This document shows positions 52,643 through 53,215 of a DNA stretch of 53,215 nt, one piece after another. Made by a program: the position numbers and the translations under genes. Each line of letters opens with the position of its first letter. Positions within the stretch are counted from its first letter, which is position 1. The stretch comes from Lachnospiraceae bacterium (lineage in GTDB: Bacteria > Bacillota > Clostridia > Lachnospirales > Lachnospiraceae). The notes under the pieces are model-generated. The model worked only from the letters and a program-made list of their open reading frames with translations, searched no databases and had not been told where the DNA came from. Where the stretch lies: positions 1 to 53,215 of the forward strand of contig JAIDHX010000010.1 in NCBI GenBank assembly GCA_029053015.1, given 5' to 3'.

Positions 52643-53215
52643 TTACTTCTTTTTCCCCTGCAAAATCCATGCTGCCAAACCTGATATAGACGCTAAGAAT
52701 GCAATTGTCCAAACATCACTGGCATCTCCTGTCTGCGGACGTCTGTCTGCTCCAAGTACGGATGCATCTGAAAGCGGTGTATCTTCGTCCTCAATTACCA
52801 CAAAACGTCTTACACCTTGTACCTCAGGCGGATCTTCCGGCGGAGGTGTCGGCACTGACGGTGTCGGTGTAGGTGTCTCATCTACAGGCGGCGTAGGCGT
52901 CGGTGTCTCCTCTACAGGCGGTGTAGGGGTAGGTGTTGTCGTCACTGGCGGCGTCGGTGTAGGCGGCACCACTGGCGGAGTAGGGGTAGGTGTTGACACT
53001 GGCGGCGTCGGCGTAGGTGCCGGCGTTGTCTCCGGTGTAGGAGTAGGCGTCACTACCGGTGTCGGGGTAGGTGTTGCTTCCGGCGTAGGGGTAGGTGTCA
53101 CCTCCGGTGTCGGTGTAGGTGTTGCTTCCGGTGTAGGAGTAGGCGTTACAACCGGTGTCGGTGTAGGAGTAGACTCCGGGTGAGCAGAAGGGGTGACGAC
53201 CGGGGTAGGTGGAGG
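52643..53215 (-). CDS. Sortase-anchored Pro/Thr-repeat protein (5' end outside window)
   Basis: The frame is open from the right edge; the start lies beyond it. At least 100 residues are PT-repeats with variable V/E/A ([15 protein letters not shown]), a wall-spanning stalk. The C-terminus has RRPQTGD, then a helix ([19 protein letters not shown]) and KKK, a sortase signal with QTG in place of the usual LPxTG. The DNA repeats are the source of Gly/Val-rich reading frames on the other strand. The functional head is off-window. Confidence 0.85.
   Translation of the reverse strand, partial: PPPTPVVTPSAHPESTPTPTPVVTPTPTPEATPTPTPEVTPTPTPEATPTPTPVVTPTPTPETTPAPTPTPPVSTPTPTPPVVPPTPTPPVTTTPTPTPPVEETPTPTPPVDETPTPTPSVPTPPPEDPPEVQGVRRFVVIEDEDTPLSDASVLGADRRPQTGDASDVWTIAFLASISGLAAWILQGKKK

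Noticed and set aside
52629..53183. Gly/Val-rich plus-strand frame with short repeats
   Set aside because: It is the reverse strand of the Pro/Thr-repeat sortase substrate.

Overview
The window looks like chromosome from a Clostridia member of the Lachnospiraceae type (Bacillota). The evidence is the strong AGGAGG ribosome sites and sigma-A promoters, a type I glutamine synthetase beside an ANTAR regulator, DUF368, CarD, a sortase-anchored Pro/Thr-repeat protein, Cys/His-rich small secreted proteins, GH36 alpha-galactosidase and a giant YD-repeat protein. No similarity search could be run; family names come from motifs read in the translations.

Layout. 1-7136: a giant secreted RHS/YD-repeat protein on the minus strand, open at the left edge. 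7.3-8.4 kb: a 64-aa gene whose 3' part is duplicated around a 0.66-kb insert. 8.4-12.1 kb: a minus-strand operon of beta-propeller lipoprotein, two FtsX-type permeases and a Cys-rich secreted protein. 12.1-13.7 kb: its promoter with an inverted repeat, a 47-aa secreted peptide gene, and a HTH-TPR (RRNPP-like) regulator whose 3' end lies antisense to the peptide gene. 13.8-15.7 kb: an esterase gene whose 3' part is duplicated around a 0.73-kb insert holding a type III toxin-antitoxin module (CptIN-like), with a two-repeat pseudoknot RNA and terminator before the toxin. 15.7-17.1 kb: ECF sigma factor and anti-sigma. 17.2-23.4 kb: sugar metabolism (aldose epimerase, mannose-6-phosphate isomerase, alpha-galactosidase with a divergent AraC regulator) plus an Rpn-like nuclease. 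23.4-29 kb: two tandem copies of a small secreted protein plus large lipoprotein unit, and a third lipoprotein. 29.2-32.8 kb: a heterodimeric ABC exporter with one subunit frameshifted. 32.9-44.1 kb: tRNA-Ala(CGC) and housekeeping genes (nitroreductase, aldo/keto reductase, dapF, ANTAR regulator, glnA, nadE, hslO, methyltransferase, DUF368, hisC). 44.2-53.2 kb: surface and envelope functions (Cys-rich surface protein, glycosyltransferase, CarD, polysaccharide deacetylase, GGDEF-EAL, a 37-aa membrane peptide, serine hydrolase, CAP lipoprotein, sortase substrate).

The most notable reading is 7-16 kb. Two small modules each sit behind an intact gene and before a 5'-truncated copy of that gene, the pattern left by single-crossover (Campbell-type) integration of a circle carrying a gene fragment. 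Between them lies a possible peptide-signalling circuit: regulator, antisense-overlapping secreted peptide, and a divergent operon whose promoter is embedded in an inverted repeat. Several genes here are too small for routine gene calling.
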